Part shown: positions 22,207-29,250 of the stretch, one piece after another
Numbering within the stretch: the stretch's first letter is position 1
How the letters are laid out: every line of letters starts with the position of its first letter
From: Hyphomicrobiales bacterium
GTDB taxonomy: Bacteria; Pseudomonadota; Alphaproteobacteria; Rhizobiales; Rhizobiaceae
Length of the DNA: 32,162 nt
Reading direction: 5' to 3'
Assembly (NCBI GenBank): GCA_900470805.1
Contig: UCCA01000027.1
Location: 16,665-48,826, forward strand
Position numbers and translations under genes: made by a program
Notes under the pieces: generated by a model
The model's input: only the letters and a program-made list of their open reading frames with translations
Told to the model about the DNA's origin: nothing
The model's database searches: none

Positions 22207-22464
22207 TGTTGAGCCTCGTGTTCGTGAGAATGGCCGAACCTGAGTTCGGCAAATGCCGTTGAAACCGGCGTTCTGTTCGGAATTTATAAGCCGGTCCCCA
22301 TAATCGTTGCAGCCGTCCATGTCAAAGCCAAACTTTGCACGAAGGCGACGCGGTGCCCGCCGCAGGCCGGATGACCGCCCCCGCACTTTGTGCTAGTGAA
22401 CCGCCGAATGTTCAAGCGCAACGCATTGCCGGAGGCCACCGGCAGCCTATAGAGGTAGGCGACG

Positions 22465-23109
22465 ATGTACCAGCCACCGCTTTTTCGTGAAGACGATATC
22501 GAGGTTCAGCATGCCCTGATCCGGGCGCATCCGCTCGGCCTGCTGATCACGGCTGGCGCATCCGGGCTGATCGCAAACGCGATACCCTTTCATCTGGATG
22601 CCGGTGCATCCGAAAGGGGGACGCTGCGGCTGCATTTTGCCCGGGCCAATCCGCAATGGCGCGATATCGAGGCCGGCGCCGCACCGCTGATCGTCTTCCA
22701 GGGCGCCGACAGCTACGTCACGCCCTCCTGGTACGAGACCAAGCGCGAAACCGGCAAGGTCGTGCCGACCTGGAACTACGCCATGGTGCAGGTCAGGGGC
22801 GCTGCCCGCGTCATCGACGATGCCGATTGGCTGATGGCGCAGATATCGGCGCTGACCACGCAGCACGAGCAACCGCGCGAAAAACCCTGGGCCGTCGGCG
22901 ACGCGCCCGAAGCCTACGTCCGCGCCCAGATGCGCGGCATCGTCGGCATCGAGATCGAAATAACGGCCATCGAGGGGAAGTGGAAGGTCAGCCAGAACCG
23001 TCCGGTTGCCGATCGGGAGGGTGTGGCGGCCGGTCTCGATGACGCCGGGGATCAGGCGGAGATGACCGGGCTTGTGCGCCGCTACGGCGGCCTTCCCGAG
23101 AGCAGTTGA
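22465..23109 (+). CDS. PaiB-like FMN-binding negative regulator family protein
   Basis: The 214-aa protein begins with the family signature MYQPPLFREDDIEVQHALIR and contains VTPSWYETKRETGKVVPTWNY (about 85-105), diagnostic of the PaiB/FMN-binding split-barrel family. It ends with IEGKWKVSQNR. The Bacillus PaiB is linked to protease and sporulation control, but in proteobacteria members are flavin/haem-binding-like proteins of uncertain role. The ATG follows GAGGTAGGCGACG. It lies just upstream of cmk, a place where related bacteria often have aroA. Confidence 0.88.
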   Translation: MYQPPLFREDDIEVQHALIRAHPLGLLITAGASGLIANAIPFHLDAGASERGTLRLHFARANPQWRDIEAGAAPLIVFQGADSYVTPSWYETKRETGKVVPTWNYAMVQVRGAARVIDDADWLMAQISALTTQHEQPREKPWAVGDAPEAYVRAQMRGIVGIEIEITAIEGKWKVSQNRPVADREGVAAGLDDAGDQAEMTGLVRRYGGLPESS

Positions 23110-23163
23110 TCCGGACGGCGCCAGACTGCAATCGATATTGATAGAGAGCGACAAGACAGACAT

Positions 23164-23823
23164 ATGAACAAGCCGACCAACGCCATCCCCTTCGTCATCG
23201 CCATCGACGGTCCCGCCGCCGCCGGCAAGGGCACGCTTTCCCGGCAGGTGGCCGAGACCTATGGTTTCCATCATCTAGACACCGGCCTGACCTACCGCGC
23301 CACCGCCAAGGCGCTGCTCGATGCCGGCCTGCCGCTCGACGACGAGGCGACGGCGGAAAAGATGGCGCGCGAGGTTGAACTTGCCGGTCTTGATCGCGAT
23401 ATCCTCTCGCAACACGAGATCGGCGAGGCCGCCTCGAAGATCGCCGTCATGCCGGGCGTCCGCCGCGCGCTGGTGGACGCGCAGCGCCGCTTTGCGAAAA
23501 AGGCGCCGGGCACGGTGCTCGATGGCCGCGATATCGGCACGGTGGTCTGCCCGCGGGCGCCGGTGAAGCTCTACGTGACGGCATCCGCCGAGGTTCGCGC
23601 CCGCCGCCGCTACGACGAGATCGTCGCCAGGGGCCAGGCGGCCGATTTCGAGGCGATTTTCGAAGACGTCAAGCGCCGCGACGAGCGTGACATGGGCCGG
23701 GCCGACAGCCCTTTGAAACCGGCTGAAGACGCGCACTTGCTTGATACGTCGGAAATGAGTATAGAGGCCGCGTTTCAAGCGGCGAAATCGTTGATCGATT
23801 TGGCCCTGAACCGAAATACATGA
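23164..23823 (+). CDS. cmk: Cytidylate kinase
   Basis: The 219-aa NMP kinase phosphorylates CMP and dCMP with ATP. The P-loop is GPAAAGKGT (residues 16-24). The CMP-binding segment LDTGLTYRATAKALL and the VLDGRDIGTVVCPRAPVKLYVTAS motif are characteristic. The usual Cmk LID region with Arg residues (ARRRYDEIVARG, RRDERDMGRADSPLKPAEDAHLLDTS) is present. The position before rpsA is conserved across proteobacteria. The upstream gene is paiB-like, 54 bases away. A terminator-like hairpin follows at 23828. Confidence 0.96.
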   Translation: MNKPTNAIPFVIAIDGPAAAGKGTLSRQVAETYGFHHLDTGLTYRATAKALLDAGLPLDDEATAEKMAREVELAGLDRDILSQHEIGEAASKIAVMPGVRRALVDAQRRFAKKAPGTVLDGRDIGTVVCPRAPVKLYVTASAEVRARRRYDEIVARGQAADFEAIFEDVKRRDERDMGRADSPLKPAEDAHLLDTSEMSIEAAFQAAKSLIDLALNRNT

Positions 23824-23827
23824 ATTC

Positions 23828-23862
23828 AAGCGATATGCCTGGGCCTTGCCCGGGTCGCTTTT
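23828..23862 (+). terminator. Terminator-like hairpin between cmk and rpsA
   Basis: An outer stem AAGCGA/TCGCTT (23828-23833, 23855-23860) and an inner stem CCTGGGC/GCCCGGG (23838-23844, 23848-23854) with loop CTT are followed by TT. The short T-run makes it a moderate terminator or attenuator. If it acts, rpsA depends on its own promoter in 23863-23958, where I could not assign boxes with confidence. Confidence 0.6.
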
Positions 23863-23958
23863 AGAAGACAAGCCTGAAATTCCGTCCAAGCGCCGGATTG
23901 CCTTTTTAGTAGGGCGGACGGGGATCAGGCTCATCCAACACGAACCAACCGGCGCATA

Positions 23959-23986
23959 CGTGTCCAAAGATCCGGACACGCAGGAG
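23959..23986 (+). promoter_or_regulatory. Stem-loop abutting the rpsA Shine-Dalgarno
   Basis: CGTGTCC (23959-23965) and GGACACG (23974-23980) form a 7-base stem with an 8-base loop. Its 3' end is one base before AGGAG (23982-23986), which lies 5 bases before the rpsA ATG. Autogenous translational control of rpsA by S1 protein is known in E. coli. A similar element here is an inference. Confidence 0.45.
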
Positions 23987-23991
23987 ATTTC

Positions 23992-25692
23992 ATGTCTGTA
24001 GCTACTCCCTCTCGCGAAGATTTCGCGGCCCTTCTGGAAGAATCCTTTGCCAAGAACGATCTGGCTGAAGGCTATGTAACCAAGGGTATCGTAACGGCAA
24101 TCGAGAAGGACTCTGCCGTTGTCGACGTCGGCCTCAAGGTCGAAGGTCGCATTCTGCTGAAGGAATTCGGCGCCAAGGCCAAGGACGGCACGCTCAAGGT
24201 CGGCGACGAAGTCGAAGTCTATGTCGAGCGTATCGAAAATGCCCTCGGCGAAGCTGTTCTGTCGCGCGAAAAGGCTCGCCGCGAAGAAAGCTGGATCAAG
24301 CTCGAAGCCAAGTTCGAAGCTGGCGAGCGCGTTGAAGGCGTGATCTTCAACCAGGTCAAGGGCGGCTTCACGGTTGACCTCGACGGCGCGATTGCCTTCC
24401 TGCCGCGTTCGCAGGTCGACATCCGTCCGATCCGCGACGTCACCCCGCTGATGCACAACCCGCAGCCCTTCGAAATCCTCAAGATGGACAAGCGTCGCGG
24501 CAACATCGTTGTATCGCGTCGTACGGTTCTGGAAGAATCCCGTGCCGAGCAGCGTTCTGAAATCGTTCAGAACCTCGAAGAAGGCCAGGTTGTTGACGGC
24601 GTCGTCAAGAACATCACCGATTACGGTGCGTTCGTTGACCTCGGCGGCATCGACGGCCTGCTGCACGTCACCGACATGGCATGGCGCCGTGTGAACCATC
24701 CGTCGGAAATCCTGAACATCGGCCAGCAGGTCAAGGTTCAGATCATCCGCATCAACCAGGAAACCCACCGCATCTCGCTCGGCATGAAGCAGCTCGAGTC
24801 GGATCCTTGGGATGGCATCCAGGCCAAGTATCCGGAAGGCAAGAAGATTTCCGGTACCGTCACGAACATCACTGACTACGGTGCGTTCGTCGAGCTGGAG
24901 CCGGGCATCGAAGGCCTGATCCACATCTCGGAAATGTCCTGGACCAAGAAGAACGTACACCCCGGCAAGATCCTGTCCACGACACAGGAAGTCGAAGTCG
25001 TCGTTCTCGAAGTCGATCCGTCCAAGCGCCGTATTTCGCTCGGCCTCAAGCAGACGCTGGAAAATCCGTGGGCGGCATTCGCTCGCAACCATCCGGCCGG
25101 CACTGAAGTCGAAGGCGAAGTCAAGAACAAGACCGAATTCGGCCTGTTCATTGGTCTCGACGGCGACGTCGACGGCATGGTGCACCTCTCCGACCTCGAC
25201 TGGAACCGTCCGGGCGAACAGGTCATCGAAGAGTTCAACAAGGGCGACGTCGTCAAGGCTGTCGTTCTCGATGTGGACGTCGAAAAGGAGCGCATCTCGC
25301 TGGGCATCAAGCAGCTCGGCAAGGACTCGGTCGGCGAAGCCGCTGCTTCCGGCGACCTGCGCAAGAATGCAGTTGTTTCCTGCGAAGTTCTCGCGGTTAA
25401 CGATGGTGGCGTCGAAGTGAAGCTCGTCGATCACGAGGACATCACCTCGTTCATCCGCCGTGCAGACCTCGCACGCGATCGCGACGATCAGCGCCCTGAG
25501 CGTTTCTCCGTCGGCCAGGTTTTTGACGCTCGCGTCACGAACTTCTCGAAGAAGGACCGCAAGGTCATGCTTTCGATCAAGGCTCTCGAGATCGCTGAAG
25601 AGAAGGAAGCCGTTGCTCAGTTCGGTTCGTCCGACTCTGGCGCATCGCTCGGCGACATCCTCGGCGCGGCTCTGAAGAACCGCGGCGAATAA
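23992..25692 (+). CDS. rpsA: 30S ribosomal protein S1
   Basis: The 566-aa RNA-binding protein brings mRNA to the 30S subunit. It has six S1 repeats, starting near residues 24, 108, 195, 280, 367 and 455. The most canonical ones read GVVKNITDYGAFVDLGGIDG and GTVTNITDYGAFVELEPGIE; the first and last are more divergent, as usual for the 30S-binding N-terminus and the C-terminal repeat. Length and order match alphaproteobacterial S1. The ATG is preceded by AGGAG. A perfect 15-base-pair terminator follows. Confidence 0.97.
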   Translation: MSVATPSREDFAALLEESFAKNDLAEGYVTKGIVTAIEKDSAVVDVGLKVEGRILLKEFGAKAKDGTLKVGDEVEVYVERIENALGEAVLSREKARREESWIKLEAKFEAGERVEGVIFNQVKGGFTVDLDGAIAFLPRSQVDIRPIRDVTPLMHNPQPFEILKMDKRRGNIVVSRRTVLEESRAEQRSEIVQNLEEGQVVDGVVKNITDYGAFVDLGGIDGLLHVTDMAWRRVNHPSEILNIGQQVKVQIIRINQETHRISLGMKQLESDPWDGIQAKYPEGKKISGTVTNITDYGAFVELEPGIEGLIHISEMSWTKKNVHPGKILSTTQEVEVVVLEVDPSKRRISLGLKQTLENPWAAFARNHPAGTEVEGEVKNKTEFGLFIGLDGDVDGMVHLSDLDWNRPGEQVIEEFNKGDVVKAVVLDVDVEKERISLGIKQLGKDSVGEAAASGDLRKNAVVSCEVLAVNDGGVEVKLVDHEDITSFIRRADLARDRDDQRPERFSVGQVFDARVTNFSKKDRKVMLSIKALEIAEEKEAVAQFGSSDSGASLGDILGAALKNRGE

Positions 25693-25719
25693 TCGCTGGC
25701 CTTCATGGCTTGAAGAATG

Positions 25720-25753
25720 AAAGAACCCGCCGGAGCGATCCGGCGGGTTCTTT
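25720..25753. terminator. rpsA terminator, likely bidirectional
   Basis: AAAGAACCCGCCGGA (25720-25734) pairs perfectly over 15 bases with TCCGGCGGGTTCTTT (25739-25753) around GCGA. The T-run on + ends rpsA. The A-run at the other side gives T residues on -, so it can also end the convergent gene at 25790-27379. Confidence 0.9.
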
Positions 25754-25789
25754 GCGTTTGATATCCAATTTTCCGGTTCTTGCCGGGAG

Positions 25790-27379
25790 CTATTCCCAGC
25801 CGACCATGCGCCGGTAGCGGGCATAGGCCTCGTCGGGAACGGTCATGGCGGACTGTCCCGGCGCCGGCAGCATCAGGATCGGTTGTCCCGCATCGTTCAG
25901 CAGCGGTGCCGCGGCAGAAGGGGATGTTTCTATCGTCACCCCGTCTTCGTCCGCATCCGCGGCTGCCGTGTCGATCGCCTCGGCGACGTCGGGCTCACCC
26001 TGCAATGCCGCTTCGTCTTCCTGGTCCTGCTGCGGCTCACCATTATGGTCTTCGCGGTTCATCTCGCGCGATGCGCCGTCGTCCGTCTCGTCCTTGGCGA
26101 AGCCGTAGGGCTGGATCGCATAGGGTACGCCTTCGACGATCTTCATCATGACGGGCGCGTAGATTGCCTCGGTGGCCGTGCGCGCGGCCGACGGCAGATC
26201 CGTCTCTGCCGGTGTCTGCACATGCGTGGTCGTGCGTGCCGCTGCGGCTTCCATCGGTGATGGTGCAGCTAGGGGATTGGCCTGCCGGGCGATACCGTTC
26301 GAAAGCACCGCCTGATCCGGTGACGTTCTGAGATGTTCGGGGATGTCGGCGATGAGCGTATCGTCGAGCAGCACGTCGATCTCGATCGCGGGCTCGACAT
26401 CGACGGCCTCCAGCAAGACCTCAGCCTCCTGGTCGCGGATGATCACGACGATCATATCCGTCTCGTCCTTGGAGAGGGACGCCGGAATGCCCGTCCAGGT
26501 CTTCGGGATGATCGGATCCGCCTTGGCGGCAACCGGCTCGGCGTCGACTTGCCCTGCTTGTTCGCCGGCAGTGCTCGCTTCCGGTTCGCTGGCGAGAGCC
26601 GATTCGCTCGCTTCCTCCACGGCATCTGTCTCTGCGAAGCTTGATGTGGCGGCAACAGGCTGCTCGTCGGCTTCAACCGCGGCGATCGCAGCGGCCACGG
26701 CGGGCTGCTCGACAGGGTCGGCGGTAGGGTTGGTGATGGCGGTAGCCGTGGTGTTGACGGGAACTTTGGCCGCGGCATCGGGCGGCGATGCCGGAGCTGC
26801 GCGTGCGGCCAAAGGCACGCTGTCGCGATGCAGGCTGATTTCCGGCCGCTGGTCCGGGCGTTGCGTCGAGCCGTCGTTCTGGCCGTAGGACCGCACTACG
26901 GCGCGGGTCGCCAGATCGCGATCCTTGTAGCCGATCGTTTCGAGATAGGCGGCGATGCGGGTTGCTTCGGGTCCGGCAGGATTGCGCAACGCTTCGGCCA
27001 GAAGGCGCAGCGGAATGGCGTGCCCCTGCGCCGCAAGCTGCCGTTCCACCGCCTCGATCTTGGCGGCGGGCATCTTCTGGATCGCGTCTGCCAGCCGAGC
27101 CGCGAAGGCAAGGTCTGGCTCGTCGTCGTCGCGCGGCTGGGCGATTGCGTCGCCGGTGGCGTTGAGCACGTCGAGCAGCGCTTCCACCATGCGGGCGCGC
27201 ACGGCAAGCAGCAGGATGTTGAGCTTGGCGGTCACGGCGGAGTTAAGATCCGGGCTCTCGACCTGGTTGACCGCAACGGCGGTCACCGCTGCACGCACGA
27301 TGCCATCGGCGCTCAATGCCGCGGCGGAGCCCTGCGAAGGAAAGCTTGAACTGGACGCGGCACGAACTGGAGTCAACAT
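25790..27379 (-). CDS. Large acidic protein of unknown function with disordered central region
   Basis: The 529-aa protein has no recognised domain. Residues about 15-165 look folded and helical (LNSAVTAKLNILLLAVRARMVEALLDVLNA, then ARLADAIQKMPAAKIEAVERQLAAQGH and IAAYLETIGYKDRDLATRAV). Residues about 165-500 are low complexity, rich in Ala, Glu, Asp, Pro and Thr and probably disordered, with short more ordered islands (MIVVIIRDQEAEVLLEAVDVEP, VMMKIVEGVPYAIQPYGFA). The C-terminus ends in a compact aromatic/basic YARYRRMVGWE motif. No signal peptide or membrane helix is seen. The ATG is preceded by GAGGAA with 8 bases spacing. It converges on rpsA through a shared terminator. Confidence 0.75.
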   Translation of the reverse strand: MLTPVRAASSSSFPSQGSAAALSADGIVRAAVTAVAVNQVESPDLNSAVTAKLNILLLAVRARMVEALLDVLNATGDAIAQPRDDDEPDLAFAARLADAIQKMPAAKIEAVERQLAAQGHAIPLRLLAEALRNPAGPEATRIAAYLETIGYKDRDLATRAVVRSYGQNDGSTQRPDQRPEISLHRDSVPLAARAAPASPPDAAAKVPVNTTATAITNPTADPVEQPAVAAAIAAVEADEQPVAATSSFAETDAVEEASESALASEPEASTAGEQAGQVDAEPVAAKADPIIPKTWTGIPASLSKDETDMIVVIIRDQEAEVLLEAVDVEPAIEIDVLLDDTLIADIPEHLRTSPDQAVLSNGIARQANPLAAPSPMEAAAARTTTHVQTPAETDLPSAARTATEAIYAPVMMKIVEGVPYAIQPYGFAKDETDDGASREMNREDHNGEPQQDQEDEAALQGEPDVAEAIDTAAADADEDGVTIETSPSAAAPLLNDAGQPILMLPAPGQSAMTVPDEAYARYRRMVGWE

Positions 27380-27507
27380 GGCATGCTTCCTCTTTCGTAA
27401 AGTGCGGTAAGGCAGGTTACAAGAAAGCCGCGCTCATCGGGCTCGTCGCATTCTCCGGCAATTCCGATGCCTGGAGGACGCTCCATCGCGTCACCGAATG
27501 CATAAAA

Positions 27508-27556
27508 GTTAATGAGTATCCTAATGAGTCAGCATTAACGAAACACTAACGTTTCG
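27508..27556. promoter_or_regulatory. AT-rich inverted-repeat block upstream of the unknown acidic protein gene
   Basis: GTTAATG (27508-27514) and CATTAAC (27533-27539) are inverted, TAATGAGT occurs twice between them (27510, 27522), and CGAAAC-ACTAAC-GTTTCG follows as a hairpin (27539-27556). TTAA-N7-CTAAC (27535-27550) resembles the CtrA box TTAA-N7-TTAAC with one mismatch. The remaining 27380-27608 gap holds nothing else I can assign. Confidence 0.3.
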
Positions 27557-27608
27557 GTGCATGGAAGCGGTGATCCCAATGAGGCGCAAACGGGCGGAGA
27601 AACCGCCC

Positions 27609-28235
27609 TCAGCTGTGCGCGAAAATATCCGTCTCGTCCCAGCCGAGCAGGTCGAGCTTGGCGCGGGTCGGCAGAAAGGTGAAACAGGCCGTTGCGTGCT
27701 CGATGCGGCCGTCGCGCACCAGTCGCTCCGTCAGCTTGTCGCGCAAAGCATGCAGATAGAGCACGTCGGAGGCGGCATATTCGAGCTGTGCCGGCGACAG
27801 CTTCGCCGCCGCCCAGTCCGACGACTGCTGTGCCTTGGAGATATCGACCTCGAGCATTTCCTTGAGATTGTCCTTCAGGCCGTGCCGGTCGGTATAGGTG
27901 CGGCAGAGGCGCGAGGCGATCTTGGTGCAAAAGACCGATTCGGTGGTGACGCCGAACGTGTGAAACAGCACGGCGATGTCGAAGCGCCCGTAGTGGAAGA
28001 TCTTCTGCCGCGTCGGATCTTCCAGCATGGCGGTCAGGTGCGGCGCTTCCGTCTGCCCGGAAGCGATGCGGATCACGTCGGCCGATCCGTCGCCCGGCGA
28101 AAGCTGGACGACGCAGAGCCGGTCGCGGCGCGGCACCAGGCCGAGCGTCTCCGTATCGATGGCGATGGCACCGGTATAACGGGCGGCATCGGCCGCGGAA
28201 ATATCGCCTTCGTGATACCGTATCTTCGCTGCCAT
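27609..28235 (-). CDS. RNase D-like 3'-5' exonuclease (DEDDy family)
   Basis: The 208-aa protein consists of a single DnaQ-like exonuclease domain. DEDDy residues are in place: Asp27 and Glu29 (AIDTET), Asp86 (HYGRFDIAVL), Tyr153 and Asp157 (LEYAASDVLYLHAL). At 208 aa it lacks the HRDC domains of classical E. coli RNase D (about 375 aa), matching the short alphaproteobacterial form annotated as ribonuclease D. The role is presumably tRNA or other small RNA 3' trimming. The ATG at 28235 (MAAKIRYHEG) starts just after two adjacent palindromes (28253-28279). A longer in-frame extension would run through the neighbouring gene and is not credible. Confidence 0.9.
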   Translation of the reverse strand: MAAKIRYHEGDISAADAARYTGAIAIDTETLGLVPRRDRLCVVQLSPGDGSADVIRIASGQTEAPHLTAMLEDPTRQKIFHYGRFDIAVLFHTFGVTTESVFCTKIASRLCRTYTDRHGLKDNLKEMLEVDISKAQQSSDWAAAKLSPAQLEYAASDVLYLHALRDKLTERLVRDGRIEHATACFTFLPTRAKLDLLGWDETDIFAHS

Positions 28236-28252
28236 CGGTCTCGTCTTTCGTT

Positions 28253-28279
28253 CTGAACCCAGTTCAGGCGCTATAGCGC
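28253..28279. promoter_or_regulatory. Two adjacent perfect palindromes upstream of the RNase D-like gene
   Basis: CTGAAC-CCA-GTTCAG (28253-28267) is directly followed by GCGCTATAGCGC (28268-28279). They lie 18-44 bases before the ATG on the minus strand. The second contains a CTATAG that could be a -10 box. They could be an operator pair or leader hairpins. Confidence 0.4.
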
Positions 28280-28300
28280 AAACAGGCCCGGCGCGGAAGC

Positions 28301-28744
28301 TTAACCGCGCGCACCATCCGGTGTCGCCTGCCAGTCCGGCAGCGGGAAGATCCGGTCGTAGGCCCAGTTGAAGACGAAGGCATAGACAAGGTAGAACAGC
28401 GCAAAGGACACGTCCATCATGAAGGCCTGCAACAGGCTGACGCCGAGATACCAGGCGATCAGCGGCATCAGCGCCACCAGCAGGCCGCCTTCGAACAGCG
28501 CGGCATGCAGCACGCGGATCCCGAGGCTCTTGCGCGTACCGCCGGTCATGCGCTGCATCAAATGATCGAAGCCGAGATTGTATAGATAGTTCCAGCCCGT
28601 CGCGATCGTTGCGCTGGCAACGCCGACGACGCCGATATCGGCGATCGGCATGCCGAAGGCGAAAGCGCCGAGCGGCGTGATCAGGGCAAGACCAATGATT
28701 TCGAAGCTGATGGCGTGGCGAATACGGTCGGATGTGGATCGCAT
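28301..28744 (-). CDS. PACE family efflux protein (BTP, chlorhexidine-efflux type)
   Basis: The 147-aa inner-membrane protein has four helices arranged as two tandem bacterial transmembrane pair (BTP) units. The first unit runs from RSTSDRIRHAISFEIIGLAL to WNYLYNLGFDH, the second from RVLHAALFEGGLL to FNWAYDRIFP. The repeated R(I/V)xHAxxFE and WNxxYDxxF-type motifs define the AceI-like PACE family. Family members export biocides such as chlorhexidine or, natively, short diamines. The substrate here is unknown. The ATG at 28744 (MRSTSDRIRH) follows GAAGGGG with good spacing. An upstream in-frame start adding 13 residues is less likely. Confidence 0.88.
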   Translation of the reverse strand: MRSTSDRIRHAISFEIIGLALITPLGAFAFGMPIADIGVVGVASATIATGWNYLYNLGFDHLMQRMTGGTRKSLGIRVLHAALFEGGLLVALMPLIAWYLGVSLLQAFMMDVSFALFYLVYAFVFNWAYDRIFPLPDWQATPDGARG

Positions 28745-28860
28745 GTGTAGCCCCTTCGGGAAAAGGTCGGGTCGTCCCGACATTCAAGCCCGTACGGGGG
28801 AGGTCGTCCTCGCAACGCTCATATAAGGATATCGGCTTGAAAGCGCAAGATCGTCGGGGA

Positions 28861-29070
28861 TCAGTAGTGCGGCGGCCGGGTCACGGCAGGCGCTTCCAGC
28901 GACTGCTCCTCGAGCGACAGGAACCGCTCGGTCAGTCGGTCGAGCTTGGCGCGGACCTGCTCGACGATCTTCCACTGTTCGGTCAACTGATCGGACAGCT
29001 CCTCGATCGTCTTCGACTGATGCGCGATGATTTCCTCAAGCTGGGTGATACGGCTCGTCTCGTCGGACAT
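28861..29070 (-). CDS. slyX: SlyX family protein
   Basis: The 69-aa protein is a short coiled coil through most of its length (ITQLEEIIAHQSKTIEELSD, LTEQWKIVEQVRAKLDRLTERF) and ends in the family-typical PPHY. SlyX is of unknown function and is often beside slyD in enterobacteria; here it is not. The ATG at 29070 is preceded by AAGGAG with 6 bases spacing. It is divergent from uxaC, 180 bases away. Confidence 0.88.
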   Translation of the reverse strand: MSDETSRITQLEEIIAHQSKTIEELSDQLTEQWKIVEQVRAKLDRLTERFLSLEEQSLEAPAVTRPPHY

Positions 29071-29179
29071 CGGGTTCTCCTTGCCGCAACCGGCCATTCT
29101 CCAGCCTCTTCCAAAGCGGAAATAGGCCGCAAGGTCAATCGTTTCGAGAGCGGCGGAAGCGATTCGCAAAAGTGAACCG

Positions 29180-29192
29180 TTTGGTTACTAAA
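29180..29192. promoter_or_regulatory. Possible GntR-type operator upstream of uxaC
   Basis: TTTGGTTACTAAA is a 13-base imperfect palindrome (one mismatched pair) whose TGGT/ACYA arms resemble the TGGT-ACCA sites of UxuR/ExuR-like GntR regulators of hexuronate genes. It lies 58 bases before the uxaC ATG. The assignment is weak. Confidence 0.25.
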
Positions 29193-29250
29193 AGCCCTTG
29201 CCGCGCCATTTGTTGTGCGCTAGGCCGATAGCAGTCAGGGAGGAATACTG

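Noticed and set aside
23275..25824. 849-codon open frame on the minus strand opposite cmk and rpsA
   Set aside because: It spans two real genes, a terminator hairpin and a leader, and has no recognisable protein features.
27316..27549. 77-codon plus-strand frame starting within the unknown acidic protein gene
   Set aside because: Half overlaps the other gene antisense. There is no ribosome-binding site and no family, and it covers the AT-rich repeat block.
28236..28787. Fusion of the PACE region to the RNase D-like gene as one 392-residue protein
   Set aside because: The extended frame reads the PACE gene out of its own frame. Each gene has its own start and recognised domain.
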